From Prevotella sp. (GTDB lineage Bacteria; Bacteroidota; Bacteroidia; Bacteroidales; Bacteroidaceae): a DNA stretch of 33,053 bases. The translations under genes and the position numbers were made by a program. Numbering within the stretch: the stretch's first letter is position 1; each line of letters opens with the position of its first letter. Positions 24,461 to 31,177 of this stretch are shown one piece after another. The stretch lies in NCBI GenBank assembly GCA_020026195.1, contig JAHHQW010000026.1:1-33053 (forward strand), read 5' to 3'. Under the pieces are notes generated by a model. The model made no database searches. It was not told where the DNA came from and saw only the letters and a program-made list of their open reading frames with translations.

Positions 24461-25324
24461 TTACTGTCCCAGGAACGATTTTAATAGTTTGCTCTGGTTG
24501 TCATGTTTCAGACGGTGCAGAGCCTTTTCCTTAATCTGTCTTACGCGCTCGCGAGTGAGACCGTATTTGTTACCAATCTCCTCTAAAGTCATTTCTGGTG
24601 AGTTGATGCCGTAGAACGACTCCACGATACTTCTTTCTCTTGCGTCGAGAATGTTCAGCATACGTGCAATCTCGTTCTTGAGCGATTCCTTCACCAACAT
24701 CTTGTCGGCTGTAGGCGAATCCTCGTTCACCATATAGTCCATCATGCAGTTGCCCTCGCCGTCGGCAACCGGGGCGTCCATCGACACCTGATGACTGTTT
24801 GCGCTGAGAGCCTCGTACACCTTATCTTCGGGTAAGTCGAGCAGATCCGAAATCTCGTTGATGGTCGGCCAGCGCTCATATTTCTGTTCAAAGTCAGAAA
24901 GCAGTTTCGTAATCTTGTTCACGTGTCCCACCTGGTTGAGCGGCAGACGAACGATACGGCTGTGTTCTGCTATGGCCTGGAGAATACTCTGTCGAATCCA
25001 CCACACGGCATAAGAAATAAACTTAAAACCGCGAGTCTCGTCGAATTTCTCCGCAGCCTTGATGAGTCCCACGTTACCCTCGTTAATAAGGTCGGGCAGA
25101 CTCATTCCCTGGTTCTGGTACTGTTTTGCAACAGACACCACAAATCTCAGGTTTGCTTTTGTAAGGCGGTCAAGCGCCCTTCTGTCTCCCTGGCGTATCT
25201 TGCGTGCCAGTTCAGCTTCCTCGTCAGGCGATATAAGTTCTTCCTTACTTATCTCCTGAAGATATCTCTCTAACGAAGCGCTCTCGCGATTCGTTATCGA
25301 CTTCGTTATTTTCAGTTGTCTCAT
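24461..25324 (-). CDS. rpoD: Primary sigma factor (RpoD/SigA, Bacteroidetes type)
   Basis: A 287-residue sigma-70 protein. Region 1.2 (SLERYLQEISKEELISPDEEAELARKI) begins near residue 18. Region 2 contains NLRFVVSVAKQYQNQGMSLPDLINEGN and KFISYAVWWIRQSI, for core binding, melting and -7 recognition. Region 3 follows (RLPLNQVGHVNKI). Region 4.2 has the helix-turn-helix TLEEIGNKYGLTRERVRQIKEKAL for the -33 element. The long region 1.1 and non-conserved insert of proteobacterial RpoD are absent, as in Bacteroides sigma-ABfr. This is the factor expected to read the TTTG/TAnnTTTG promoters in the window, and its own gene has a perfect one. Confidence 0.95.
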   Translation of the reverse strand: MRQLKITKSITNRESASLERYLQEISKEELISPDEEAELARKIRQGDRRALDRLTKANLRFVVSVAKQYQNQGMSLPDLINEGNVGLIKAAEKFDETRGFKFISYAVWWIRQSILQAIAEHSRIVRLPLNQVGHVNKITKLLSDFEQKYERWPTINEISDLLDLPEDKVYEALSANSHQVSMDAPVADGEGNCMMDYMVNEDSPTADKMLVKESLKNEIARMLNILDARERSIVESFYGINSPEMTLEEIGNKYGLTRERVRQIKEKALHRLKHDNQSKLLKSFLGQ

Positions 25325-25347
25325 GATAGCATAGATTTAAAGCACTG

Positions 25348-25379
25348 CAAATGTATAGCATTTAATCGTAATAGCCAAA
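25348..25379 (-). promoter_or_regulatory. Perfect promoter of rpoD
   Basis: TTTG (complement of 25376-25379), exactly 20 nt, then TACATTTG (complement of 25348-25355). Transcription would begin about 17 nt before the start codon. Confidence 0.85.
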
Positions 25380-25596
25380 ATTTATTTCAACTATTATCTT
25401 ATTCTGTCTTTGTTTTGTAATATAAGAGGATAAAATGCTGTACATTCGGTCATTTTGGCTATTTTCATACAGATGTTACTTTCCGCGCCAAATCAAGGGG
25501 AAAGAGGGGGTGTATTCTTTTTTTAAGACTCTCTCTGACGTGGCACCGCGCTATTATAAAAAGAGGATTGAGCGGGATTTTCACGCTGATTTAAGA

Positions 25597-25653
25597 CAGG
25601 GACAGTCATTTAATTCACTTTATTTCATCGTCGGGCGACAATAGAAAGTCCCC
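25597..25653. repeat. Flanking element copy 1 (39-bp direct repeat plus tail)
   Basis: The first 39 nt (25597-25635) are identical to 26686-26724. The element starts CAGGGACAGTC and ends AAGTCCCC (25646-25653), so its ends are GGGAC and GTCCC, an inverted pair as in small MITE-like or REP-like elements. GTCG-GG-CGAC adds a small hairpin inside. Together with copy 2 it brackets the retropepsin module. Confidence 0.85.
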
Positions 25654-25658
25654 TAACA

Positions 25659-25805
25659 TCATCTACAGCCTTTACCAAAGCTAAGTTCTGAAGCGGCTTC
25701 AACTAATCCTAATATGCCAGCACTGAAGCCATGCATCAGAGCTCCACAGTCACTCTGACCGTGTTGTTTTACAGAAACATTCCTGCTGATTTCAATGTTC
25801 ATCAT
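25659..25805 (-). CDS. 48-residue peptide with a Q-S-D-C-G motif
   Basis: This small ORF starts inside the 3' end of the protease gene (ATGATGAACATTGA overlaps its TGA stop), which suggests translational coupling. The first half reads VSVKQHGQSDCGA, which resembles the nucleophile segment of C39 bacteriocin-processing peptidases (Q-x-x-x-x-D-C-G). The rest does not follow C39: it becomes a small-residue helix (SAGILGLVEAASEL) and ends SFGKGCR. It may be a truncated C39 domain, or a short secreted or modified peptide with two Cys residues. It is too short for an enzyme. No function is assigned. The nearest downstream feature is flanking repeat copy 1. Confidence 0.45.
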   Translation of the reverse strand: MMNIEISRNVSVKQHGQSDCGALMHGFSAGILGLVEAASELSFGKGCR

Positions 25806-26633
25806 TTTCGTTCCACATATAGACTGTTAGATTTTTGCTATCCCAGAACACTCTATCAAACCGTTTCAAAAATTTAGAACCTAAAAGTCTATTTTTTAGT
25901 TGAACTACATGTATGTTTTTATATAGTCTTTTATTAATGTATAGTTCTGAAAATGTTATCTTCTTTACTGTCAGAGTATCAAATATTGTTTCAATTGTGC
26001 TAATCATTGAATCGCAAGAATGATTAGATTTCAGTTTCTCTATGTAATGTTCATCTATCGACAATTCACCATCAAATCCTGTGTCAATCAGAATATCATC
26101 AATAACTTCGTTGTCTAATTTTAAGGTTACCTTCGGGGATATTCTATCTTTATATTGAAGAATTGTGGCGGATGAAGGAATCTGTGGTTTAAAATCAAAA
26201 GACTTAAAGTCTAATGTATTTTGGGTCGGAGTAAAAAGTATGTTTAGCTTTGACAGCACATTCATTCCGATAATTGCTTCGAACTGACGGTTTGAGGAAT
26301 CTGTAAAGTATGAGAAATTCTTTATTTTTACTTTATCATTCACTTCAAAATATGGTGTGAAATACATTGGTAAAATTTTTTTGTTATCATGTCCATCGTT
26401 AACTAAGACAGGAAATAAAAAAACGGGAATCCAATGTTATTGGAAGATATATAGGAACTTTGTGCACCAGTATCAAATATTACACTATCTTGTGTAGTGA
26501 AATCACGACGATCACCTAATTGAATCTGACCGCCCTCGATATCAGTAAAATATCCTTTAAAACAAAAAACACACACAACACTCCATACCGTAATCAAAGA
26601 CAGAATCAAAATTACTACATTCTTAAATTTCAT
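25792..26633 (-). pseudogene. Two-domain retropepsin-like aspartyl protease, frameshifted
   Basis: The N-terminal part starts MKFKNVVILILSLITVW (a membrane anchor or signal), then has VIFDTGAQSSYIS, the first D-T-G catalytic motif. The frame ends at a stop at 26403. The downstream part continues in the -1 frame as FPVLVNDGHDNKKILP and carries the second motif LIDTGFDGELSI near its middle, and ends NENDEH. Both halves fit one pseudo-dimeric retropepsin, as in bacterial Asp_protease_2 proteins. The break is at a run of seven T (complement of 26417-26423); eight T would restore the frame. A run of seven U is also a place where polymerase or ribosome slippage could give the full protein. The module is more A+T-rich than its neighbours, which suggests transfer. 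An in-frame ATG at 26678 is possible but less likely. Confidence 0.75.
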
Positions 26634-26685
26634 GTATTTGCATTCTTTTAGGATAGAGATTTCTGTAAACATTCTCATAAATAAT

Positions 26686-26738
26686 CAGGGACAGTCATTT
26701 AATTCACTTTATTTCATCGTCGGGATTAATAAGTCCCC
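26686..26738. repeat. Flanking element copy 2 (39-bp direct repeat plus tail)
   Basis: Identical to copy 1 over 39 nt (26686-26724), then diverges and meets it again at AAGTCCCC (26731-26738). It lies immediately upstream of the protease gene start, about 50 nt away, and so could also contain its promoter. Repeat-to-repeat distance is 1089 bp. Confidence 0.85.
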
Positions 26739-26886
26739 GTCATGCCGGTTTAAGCAGAGATTAAAAAGATGATTAGAATTCGCCATGCCGACCAAAGACA
26801 TAACTAAAGGATATGTCTGCACATTATACAAATAACAAATGCCCTGCCCTGACAAGAGCCTATATATATAAGATGTCATGCCGACA

Positions 26887-27786
26887 TCAGGATATATAAC
26901 TTATAATTATTCCGGCAGAGACGAGAAGACCATAGACAAACATATTACGTGCCGTATCACCTAACACCATGTTAAGCTCACGACCATGATCTATGCGTTT
27001 CATCTTACGATATGTTGCGCCATGAAGCATGACGTAAATAACCGGCAGACAGAAGGCAGCCATACGCCCCGTGTAAGCATACATTATGCCCACCATAAAA
27101 GGCAGCAGACCAGCCATCTGGTACAGCATCAGTCCGCCCTTCTTGCCAACACGCACAATAAGCGTATTCTTACCCTTGCGGCAGTCGTTGTCAATGTCAC
27201 GGAAATTATTTACTATCAGCAGTGTGTCTATCACACATCCGCAGCATAGCGAAGCCACGAACACCTCAGGCGTAACAGTCTTTGTCTGAATATAATATGT
27301 AACACACACGGGCACGATGCCGAAGAACACAAGCACCAGCACGTCGCCCAGTCCGCGATACGACAGATGCGTGGTGTATAAGAAACAGAATATCACGCAC
27401 ACAATGCCTACCAGAATCATCTCCCAGCCACCGTACCATATCAGCGGCAGTCCTATCAGGCACGCCGCGACAGTGGTGACCGCCAGTGCCTTAACCATGG
27501 CAGAGGGAGTAACCCACCCCATTGAGCACGCACGTTCCGGACCGAGACGTGTCTCGTCGTCGTTGCCCTTCTTAAAGTCAAAATAGTCGTTCACGAAGTT
27601 AGCATCAATCTGCATCACGAAGGCAAAGAGCACACACAGCGCAGCCGACACGACATCAAAAGACTCAGAGGCATCCGTATACGCCAGAGCCAGGGCAATC
27701 ATCACGGGCACCGCAGCACCCGTAAGCGTTTTCGGACGTGCGGCAAGCAGCCATGCACGGAGCGAGTTTTGTTTTACATTCTCCAT
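26887..27786 (-). CDS. menA: 1,4-dihydroxy-2-naphthoate polyprenyltransferase
   Basis: A 299-residue UbiA-superfamily membrane enzyme that joins a polyprenyl chain to DHNA in menaquinone synthesis. Nine membrane helices are predicted. The two Asp-rich Mg-prenyl-diphosphate motifs are visible: NDYFDFKKGND (first) and NNFRDIDND (second), with KNTLIVRVGKK just after, typical of MenA. The start is placed at the MENVKQN codon at 27786, because an in-frame ATG at 27819 falls inside the -7 box. It is a single-gene unit that diverges from the HD gene. A hairpin GATGTC-GACATC (26872-26888) touches its stop codon and may aid termination, though its T-tract is weak. Confidence 0.93.
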   Translation of the reverse strand: MENVKQNSLRAWLLAARPKTLTGAAVPVMIALALAYTDASESFDVVSAALCVLFAFVMQIDANFVNDYFDFKKGNDDETRLGPERACSMGWVTPSAMVKALAVTTVAACLIGLPLIWYGGWEMILVGIVCVIFCFLYTTHLSYRGLGDVLVLVFFGIVPVCVTYYIQTKTVTPEVFVASLCCGCVIDTLLIVNNFRDIDNDCRKGKNTLIVRVGKKGGLMLYQMAGLLPFMVGIMYAYTGRMAAFCLPVIYVMLHGATYRKMKRIDHGRELNMVLGDTARNMFVYGLLVSAGIIISYIS

Positions 27787-27813
27787 AAGCCTGATAAAAT
27801 CATTCTGTTTTAC

Positions 27814-27844
27814 TTGCAAAAGTAATCATAAAATGCTACATTTG
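27814..27844 (+). promoter_or_regulatory. Promoter of the HD-domain gene
   Basis: CTTG (27813-27816), 20 nt, then TACATTTG (27837-27844). It interlocks exactly with the divergent menA promoter. Confidence 0.75.
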
Positions 27845-27848
27845 CAAA
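27817..27848 (-). promoter_or_regulatory. menA: Promoter of menA
   Basis: TTTG (complement of 27845-27848), 20 nt, then TACTTTTG (complement of 27817-27824). Both elements are full consensus. Transcription would start near 27810, 24 nt before the start codon. Confidence 0.8.
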
Positions 27849-27877
27849 TGAATCATTAGTTTTAAGCCCACCGCAAG

Positions 27878-28519
27878 ATGAACATCAGTCCCGTAAGTCT
27901 CGACCTCATGGAATATGTAGAGACTAAGATACTTCCCCAGTACAACAAATTCGACAAGGCCCACAACCTCACCCACGTAACACGTGTCATAGAGAACGCC
28001 ATGCTTCTGGCAGCGTCTACGGGTGCCGATGCCAACATGGTGTATGTGGCTGCTGCGTATCACGACCTGGGGATGGGCGGACCGCGTGCCATTCATCACA
28101 TCACGGGCGGAAAGATGCTGTTTGCCGACCGTCAGCTGCGCCGCTGGTTCAGCGAGAAGCAGATCGTGATAATGAAAGAGGCAGTGGAGGATCATCGTGC
28201 ATCGGCGGCAAAGGCTCCGCGCAGCATCTACGGCAAGATAGTGGCAGAGGCCGACCGCGACCTTGAGCCGGAGGTGGTGTTCCGCCGTGCCGTGCAGTTT
28301 GGCTTAAAGAATTACCCCGACAAGAACCGTACCGAGCAGTGGGAACGTTTCTATTCGCACGTGTCGTCTAAATATGGCCGCGGCGGATATATTCATCTGT
28401 GGATTCCCGGTTCTCCCAACGAGGAGAATCTCCGTAAGGTTCGTAACATAATTTCTAACATTCCCGTTCTCCGTCAGATGTTCTTCAAGATTTATGATGA
28501 GGAAAACGGGGAACTGTAA
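27878..28519 (+). CDS. HD-domain metal-dependent phosphohydrolase
   Basis: A 213-residue cytosolic HD-superfamily protein. The metal ligands appear in order: H-x-x-x-H in HNLTHVTRV (His near 29), the signature YHDLGMG (about 62-68), EDHRAS (about 104-109), and the distal Asp in EADRDLE (about 124-130). This is the arrangement of small HD hydrolases that act on nucleotides or (p)ppGpp-like substrates, but substrate is unassigned. The C-terminal part after 140 is family-specific. The start ATG is about 27 nt from the predicted transcription start. Terminator not obvious; the first hairpin downstream is at 28582-28609. Confidence 0.85.
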   Translation: MNISPVSLDLMEYVETKILPQYNKFDKAHNLTHVTRVIENAMLLAASTGADANMVYVAAAYHDLGMGGPRAIHHITGGKMLFADRQLRRWFSEKQIVIMKEAVEDHRASAAKAPRSIYGKIVAEADRDLEPEVVFRRAVQFGLKNYPDKNRTEQWERFYSHVSSKYGRGGYIHLWIPGSPNEENLRKVRNIISNIPVLRQMFFKIYDEENGEL

Positions 28520-28581
28520 TTTTTAAATCACATTTTCATCTGTCTGTTTCCGCAGCAGCACATTCTACCTCGTTTCATGAC

Positions 28582-28609
28582 GGAATTAAATCAGCGCATA
28601 TTTAATTCC
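28582..28609. repeat. Perfect 10-bp inverted repeat downstream of the HD gene
   Basis: GGAATTAAAT (28582-28591) and ATTTAATTCC (28600-28609), with an 8-nt loop CAGCGCAT. No T-tract follows. It may be an operator or a weak 3' hairpin of the HD message. Confidence 0.45.
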
Positions 28610-29028
28610 ACAGATGTTATGATACGGCAATTCTGTATATTTTAGCCGAGAGAGGTCAGCAGAGGCGTAATAAATAATCGGATAAAATATTTTTAAGCTG
28701 ATGTCAGAATAATAAAAATCCTGTCCTCTATATATACGAGAAATGACTTTTTAAAGCGAAACATTCTTAATCCGCAGACAGAACCATGCTCCTTCAGCAG
28801 ACTGTTTATAACGAACGACTGGGAGAATTTCTCTACAATGAGGAATAAGCCGATTACGACATGACGAACGACAGTCTGCAAATTATAAAATAAGTGACGT
28901 GCGGCATCTGGCGGATGTCTGCCAGAAACTGATTAACGAGAGCGGCAGAGAGTATGTAACAAATGGTTTGCCACGTCCGTTTTTACTAAAAAAACTTACA
29001 GCTGCAAACTCAAAACTAAAGGCACGAA
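28610..29028. other. Gene-poor intergenic stretch
   Basis: No convincing gene is present. A 60-residue plus-strand reading frame from a GTG at 28899 (HLADVCQKLINESGREYV at its start) has ordinary-looking composition but no start site, promoter or family match. I see no strong hairpin. Confidence 0.35.
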
Positions 29029-29029
29029 A

Positions 29030-29345
29030 CATACACCCGTTAGGAACAAAACTAACAACCCGGAACAATACAGGAAACTAAAAAAACTTACACCGCACCG
29101 CAGGTATGCAGAAACTTAAAAAATGATGCTCCACGACCGCACTTAACGACACAAAAACCAACGGCAGAAACCGCTGATAACTAAAGAAATTAAAGTATGC
29201 TGATTATAAACTTACAGCACAGGGCACCGGCAGCCAGAACAGAAAACTGACCGACAGAAAGTATCTTAAAACTAAAAAAAACTTAAAGCAAATAAGATAT
29301 ATGTCTTTTGTAGAAAACTGAAACACTGGGAACTGAAAACTGAAA
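29030..29345 (+). repeat. Degenerate 7-bp-period repeat block 3 (decayed)
   Basis: A G-poor stretch rich in heptamers such as CTGATAA, CTTAAAA, CTAAAAA, CTGAAAA and ACTGAAA, less regular than blocks 1 and 2. It lies between the HD gene and the 3' end of the HU operon and has no ORF. Confidence 0.6.
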
Positions 29346-29375
29346 CCCTGCTACGGACACGGGAGGACACCAAAG

Positions 29376-29409
29376 AAAAAGGGGGACACATCACAAAGAC
29401 ATATCCCCC
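29376..29409 (-). terminator. Terminator of the HU operon
   Basis: GGGGGA (29381-29386) pairs with TCCCCC (29404-29409). On the minus strand it is followed by T5 (complement of 29376-29380). It lies just after the stop of the last small ORF. Confidence 0.7.
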
Positions 29410-29415
29410 AGACAA

Positions 29416-29496
29416 TCACTTACCAGTGAAAAAACGCTTAACGAGCATTATCAGTTTAACCACCATGCATAATGCCTGAATTATGAATTTAGCCAT
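29416..29496 (-). CDS. 26-residue hydrophobic peptide
   Basis: A tiny ORF that begins MAKFIIQALCMVVKLIMLVK and ends RFFTGK, so an amphipathic or membrane helix with a basic end. Its ATG overlaps the stop of the preceding ORF (TAATG) and GGAGG lies 8 nt before it, inside that ORF. Strong Shine-Dalgarno sites are not typical of Bacteroidetes genes, so this one is notable. It stands just before the operon terminator. No family recognised. Confidence 0.55.
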   Translation of the reverse strand: MAKFIIQALCMVVKLIMLVKRFFTGK

Positions 29497-29627
29497 TATT
29501 CAGCCTCCTTTCTCAGAGAGGGGCGGTTTTCAGAAGCCTTTTCCTTGTCATACGCTTCGAGAACCGCACCGAGCACGGTAACTAACACCCTGATGCCCAG
29601 CATGACATCACTTCTTTTAACACCCAT
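29496..29627 (-). CDS. 43-residue small protein downstream of the HU-like gene
   Basis: The peptide starts MGVKRSDVMLGIRVLVTVLGAVLEAY, with a short hydrophobic helix, and ends in a charged tail (DKEKASENRPSLRKEAE). GGAGG is 6 nt before the ATG, an ideal ribosome site. Small proteins of this size and layout, often named smalltalk proteins, commonly follow HU-like genes in Bacteroidales; the resemblance is in position and helix pattern only. It is coupled to the next ORF through TAATG. Function unknown; the helix could insert in the membrane. Confidence 0.6.
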   Translation of the reverse strand: MGVKRSDVMLGIRVLVTVLGAVLEAYDKEKASENRPSLRKEAE

Positions 29628-29668
29628 TTATAACCTCCTTTCCTTTTCAACGTTCCTAATACACAATG

Positions 29669-30154
29669 TTAAAATCCGTCACCGCCTGAAACCTGATGCG
29701 AGCCGCCGCCCTTGTCTGTTGGCGATACACTGCCGCCGGGCTTTACTGTTGCGGGCACACCCTCCTGCATAATCTTGGCACCCGTGAACACAGCCTTCAC
29801 GAGCTGCTTGCCCTGTCTGAAACCCTCCGGCAGGAAGTTCAGGCGCAGTCCCTTGATGTTCGAAGGCTTGAACATATCGGGAGTTTTGGCAATCACCGAA
29901 CGGATGCCGGGGCGGAATATGCCGATGCCGTTGAGCTTAACGCTGTGCGACTGCTGAATCTGCTGTTTCATCACCTCAGAAAGCTCCGCCAGCACCGCCA
30001 GCACGTCGGAACGCTTCATAGAACAGTTACGCTGAATCTCCTCGGCCACCTCGTCGGTACTTACCGTTCCCTTGTTAGACACTGTTGCATAGAATCCTGA
30101 ATAATTCGGATTAGTTGTGTTGTTTCTGTAACGCAGTTTGTAAAAAATTGCCAT
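29669..30154 (-). CDS. HU-like DNA-binding protein of the Bacteroidales HU-HIG type
   Basis: A 161-residue nucleoid-type protein. Residues about 1-125 form an IHF/HU-like fold with an extended N-terminal beta part (FYKLRYRNNTT) and a helical part that contains DEVAEEIQRNCSMKRSDVLAVLAEL. The DNA-contacting arm region is near GIGIFRPGIRS. The tail is low-complexity, Gly-rich (GGGSHQVSGGDGF). It differs from classical 90-residue HU, as is usual for this Bacteroidales group, which often lies near primase-helicase genes and small talk-like ORFs. It has a full consensus promoter and no Shine-Dalgarno, unlike the two ORFs that follow it. Confidence 0.85.
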   Translation of the reverse strand: MAIFYKLRYRNNTTNPNYSGFYATVSNKGTVSTDEVAEEIQRNCSMKRSDVLAVLAELSEVMKQQIQQSHSVKLNGIGIFRPGIRSVIAKTPDMFKPSNIKGLRLNFLPEGFRQGKQLVKAVFTGAKIMQEGVPATVKPGGSVSPTDKGGGSHQVSGGDGF

Positions 30155-30168
30155 AACTTTTTAATACT

Positions 30169-30198
30169 TTAAATTGTTAATACTAAAACATTAGGCAT
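30169..30198 (-). CDS. 9-codon leader ORF of the HU operon
   Basis: ATG-CCT-AAT-GTT-TTA-GTA-TTA-ACA-ATT-TAA encodes M-P-N-V-L-V-L-T-I. AAAGGAGG ends 4 nt before the ATG, a strong ribosome site, and the ORF ends 14 nt before the HU start. Another GGAGG (30242-30246) further up has no ATG at a good distance. It could be a translated leader that couples or attenuates HU. Support is only the site and position. Confidence 0.35.
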   Translation of the reverse strand: MPNVLVLTI

Positions 30199-30263
30199 AG
30201 GTCCTCCTTTCCATCAATAATGTACACTCTATCAGGAATTTCCTCCTTTCCTAATTGCGAATA

Positions 30264-30295
30264 CAAAGGTACTGTTTTTATCTGAGACAGACAAA
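30264..30295 (-). promoter_or_regulatory. Consensus promoter of the HU operon
   Basis: TTTG (complement of 30292-30295), 20 nt, then TACCTTTG (complement of 30264-30271). A leader of about 100 nt follows before the HU start. Confidence 0.85.
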
Positions 30296-30354
30296 TAAAA
30301 CGGCACTTATTATGTCATGTTTTATTACTATTATGCAGCATCACGTGTGTGCAT

Positions 30355-30386
30355 AAAAAAGCCTCGCTGCCAGTACGGCTGCGAGG
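30355..30386 (-). terminator. Terminator of the candidate structured RNA
   Basis: CCTCGC-t-GCC (30362-30371) pairs with GGC-t-GCGAGG (30377-30386), one internal mismatch. On the minus strand it is followed by six T (complement of 30355-30360). It stands upstream of the HU promoter, so it ends a separate transcript. Confidence 0.85.
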
Positions 30387-30735
30387 TTTAAAAGCCTAAC
30401 GCATGGTAAGATTTATGCCTTCTGTCTCACCTCGGCTTTACCACTGTGCGTGGTGCCGCCTCACGTTAAGGCTTGTTGTGCTCACGACCATCAAAGGAGC
30501 TTGACCACCGGGGTTTATCCGATTCCTTTGCCGGATTAAAGTCTGAAGTGTCACCGCCTTCTATAAAGAGGCACTCCGTCCTCCAAGGAGTTTCTCAAAC
30601 GACACACAGACTGCGCAAAGAAAATTCAAAGTTGCGCCTGCCCGGCTTCCGCTCTCTGGCAGCTGGTATGGTTGGGATCTATCCTGCCAGACAAGTCGTA
30701 AGCATCAATAATCATATTACAGTATAGACATCTCA
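30355..30735 (-). ncRNA. Candidate structured RNA with pseudoknot, about 370 nt
   Basis: No protein is encoded, the stretch is richer in G+C than the A+T-rich flanks, and it ends in a strong terminator. Helices on the minus strand, 5' to 3': TCTGGCAG (30684-30691) with CTGCCAGA (30655-30662); GCGCAA with TTGCGC near 30611-30636; AGTCTG (30607-30612) with CAGACT (30540-30545), enclosing ACTCC/GGAGT and GCCT/AGGC hairpins; a pseudoknot of ATCCG (30532-30536) with CGGAT (30517-30521) crossing CAAAGGA (30524-30530) with TCCTTTG (30492-30498); AAGCCTTAACG (30464-30474) with CGTTAGGCTT (30392-30401), enclosing ACCAC/GTGGT (30440-30454). The 5' end is approximate and no clear promoter is seen. It is not a tmRNA, and short RNase P-like pieces are not enough to name it. 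Confidence 0.55.
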
Positions 30736-31177
30736 AGTCTCTCAATATATATGCAGAAAGGCGGAAAACGGTTCTGTACCGCACGATTTATAAAATCATT
30801 CCTTCATTCTGCTCTTTCGTGTATATTTTCAGTTTTTTAAGCCATAAAGACAACAGCACGTCTGATGGTTCTCTTTCACATGTCAAATATAGCCTTTTGA
30901 TTTAAAATAAGGCACATAATTTTTGATTAATTTTGCGTATTTTTTTAACTAATTTGCGCAAATTCGTAAAAAAGCGTGTGTTTTCGTATTTACACATCAT
31001 AAATCTCTTTCTTTTTGTTCATTTTCCGTCTGTGCTGAATAAATTTTACACATTCTGTCTTTCATCCGTTTTCCGTCTGACGATCAGTTTCCGATTTGTC
31101 GTTTTATGTCAGTTTTCATATTTCACGAGTACCGGTGCGGCGTGCTGCGTTATGCATAAAATTACGGTTTACTGCTG
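30736..31177. other. Intergenic stretch between helicase gene and candidate RNA
   Basis: No ORF of note. AATTTGCGCAAATT (30951-30964) is a perfect 14-bp palindrome. TTTTCCGTCTG occurs twice (31022-31032 and 31069-31079), within pyrimidine-rich sequence. Nothing else is recognised. Confidence 0.45.

Noticed and set aside
25435..25644. Plus-strand 69-residue reading frame
   Set aside because: It ends inside the 39-bp repeat, has no family resemblance or start signal, and is likely chance.
28899..29081. Plus-strand 60-residue reading frame from GTG
   Set aside because: Composition is plausible, but it runs into a repeat block and has no promoter or ribosome site; not enough support to call a gene.
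30473..30727. Plus-strand 84-residue reading frame opposite the candidate RNA
   Set aside because: It lies on the antisense strand of a structured region with a terminator, has no promoter, and its composition is that of a shadow frame.
30355..30735. RNase P RNA
   Set aside because: Short resemblances occur in the right order (GAGCGGAAGCCGGGC, TAAACCCC with CAAG, GACAGAAGGC), but the invariant GGAAAGTCC strand and its CCCGG partner are missing. It could be settled by cmsearch with RF00010.
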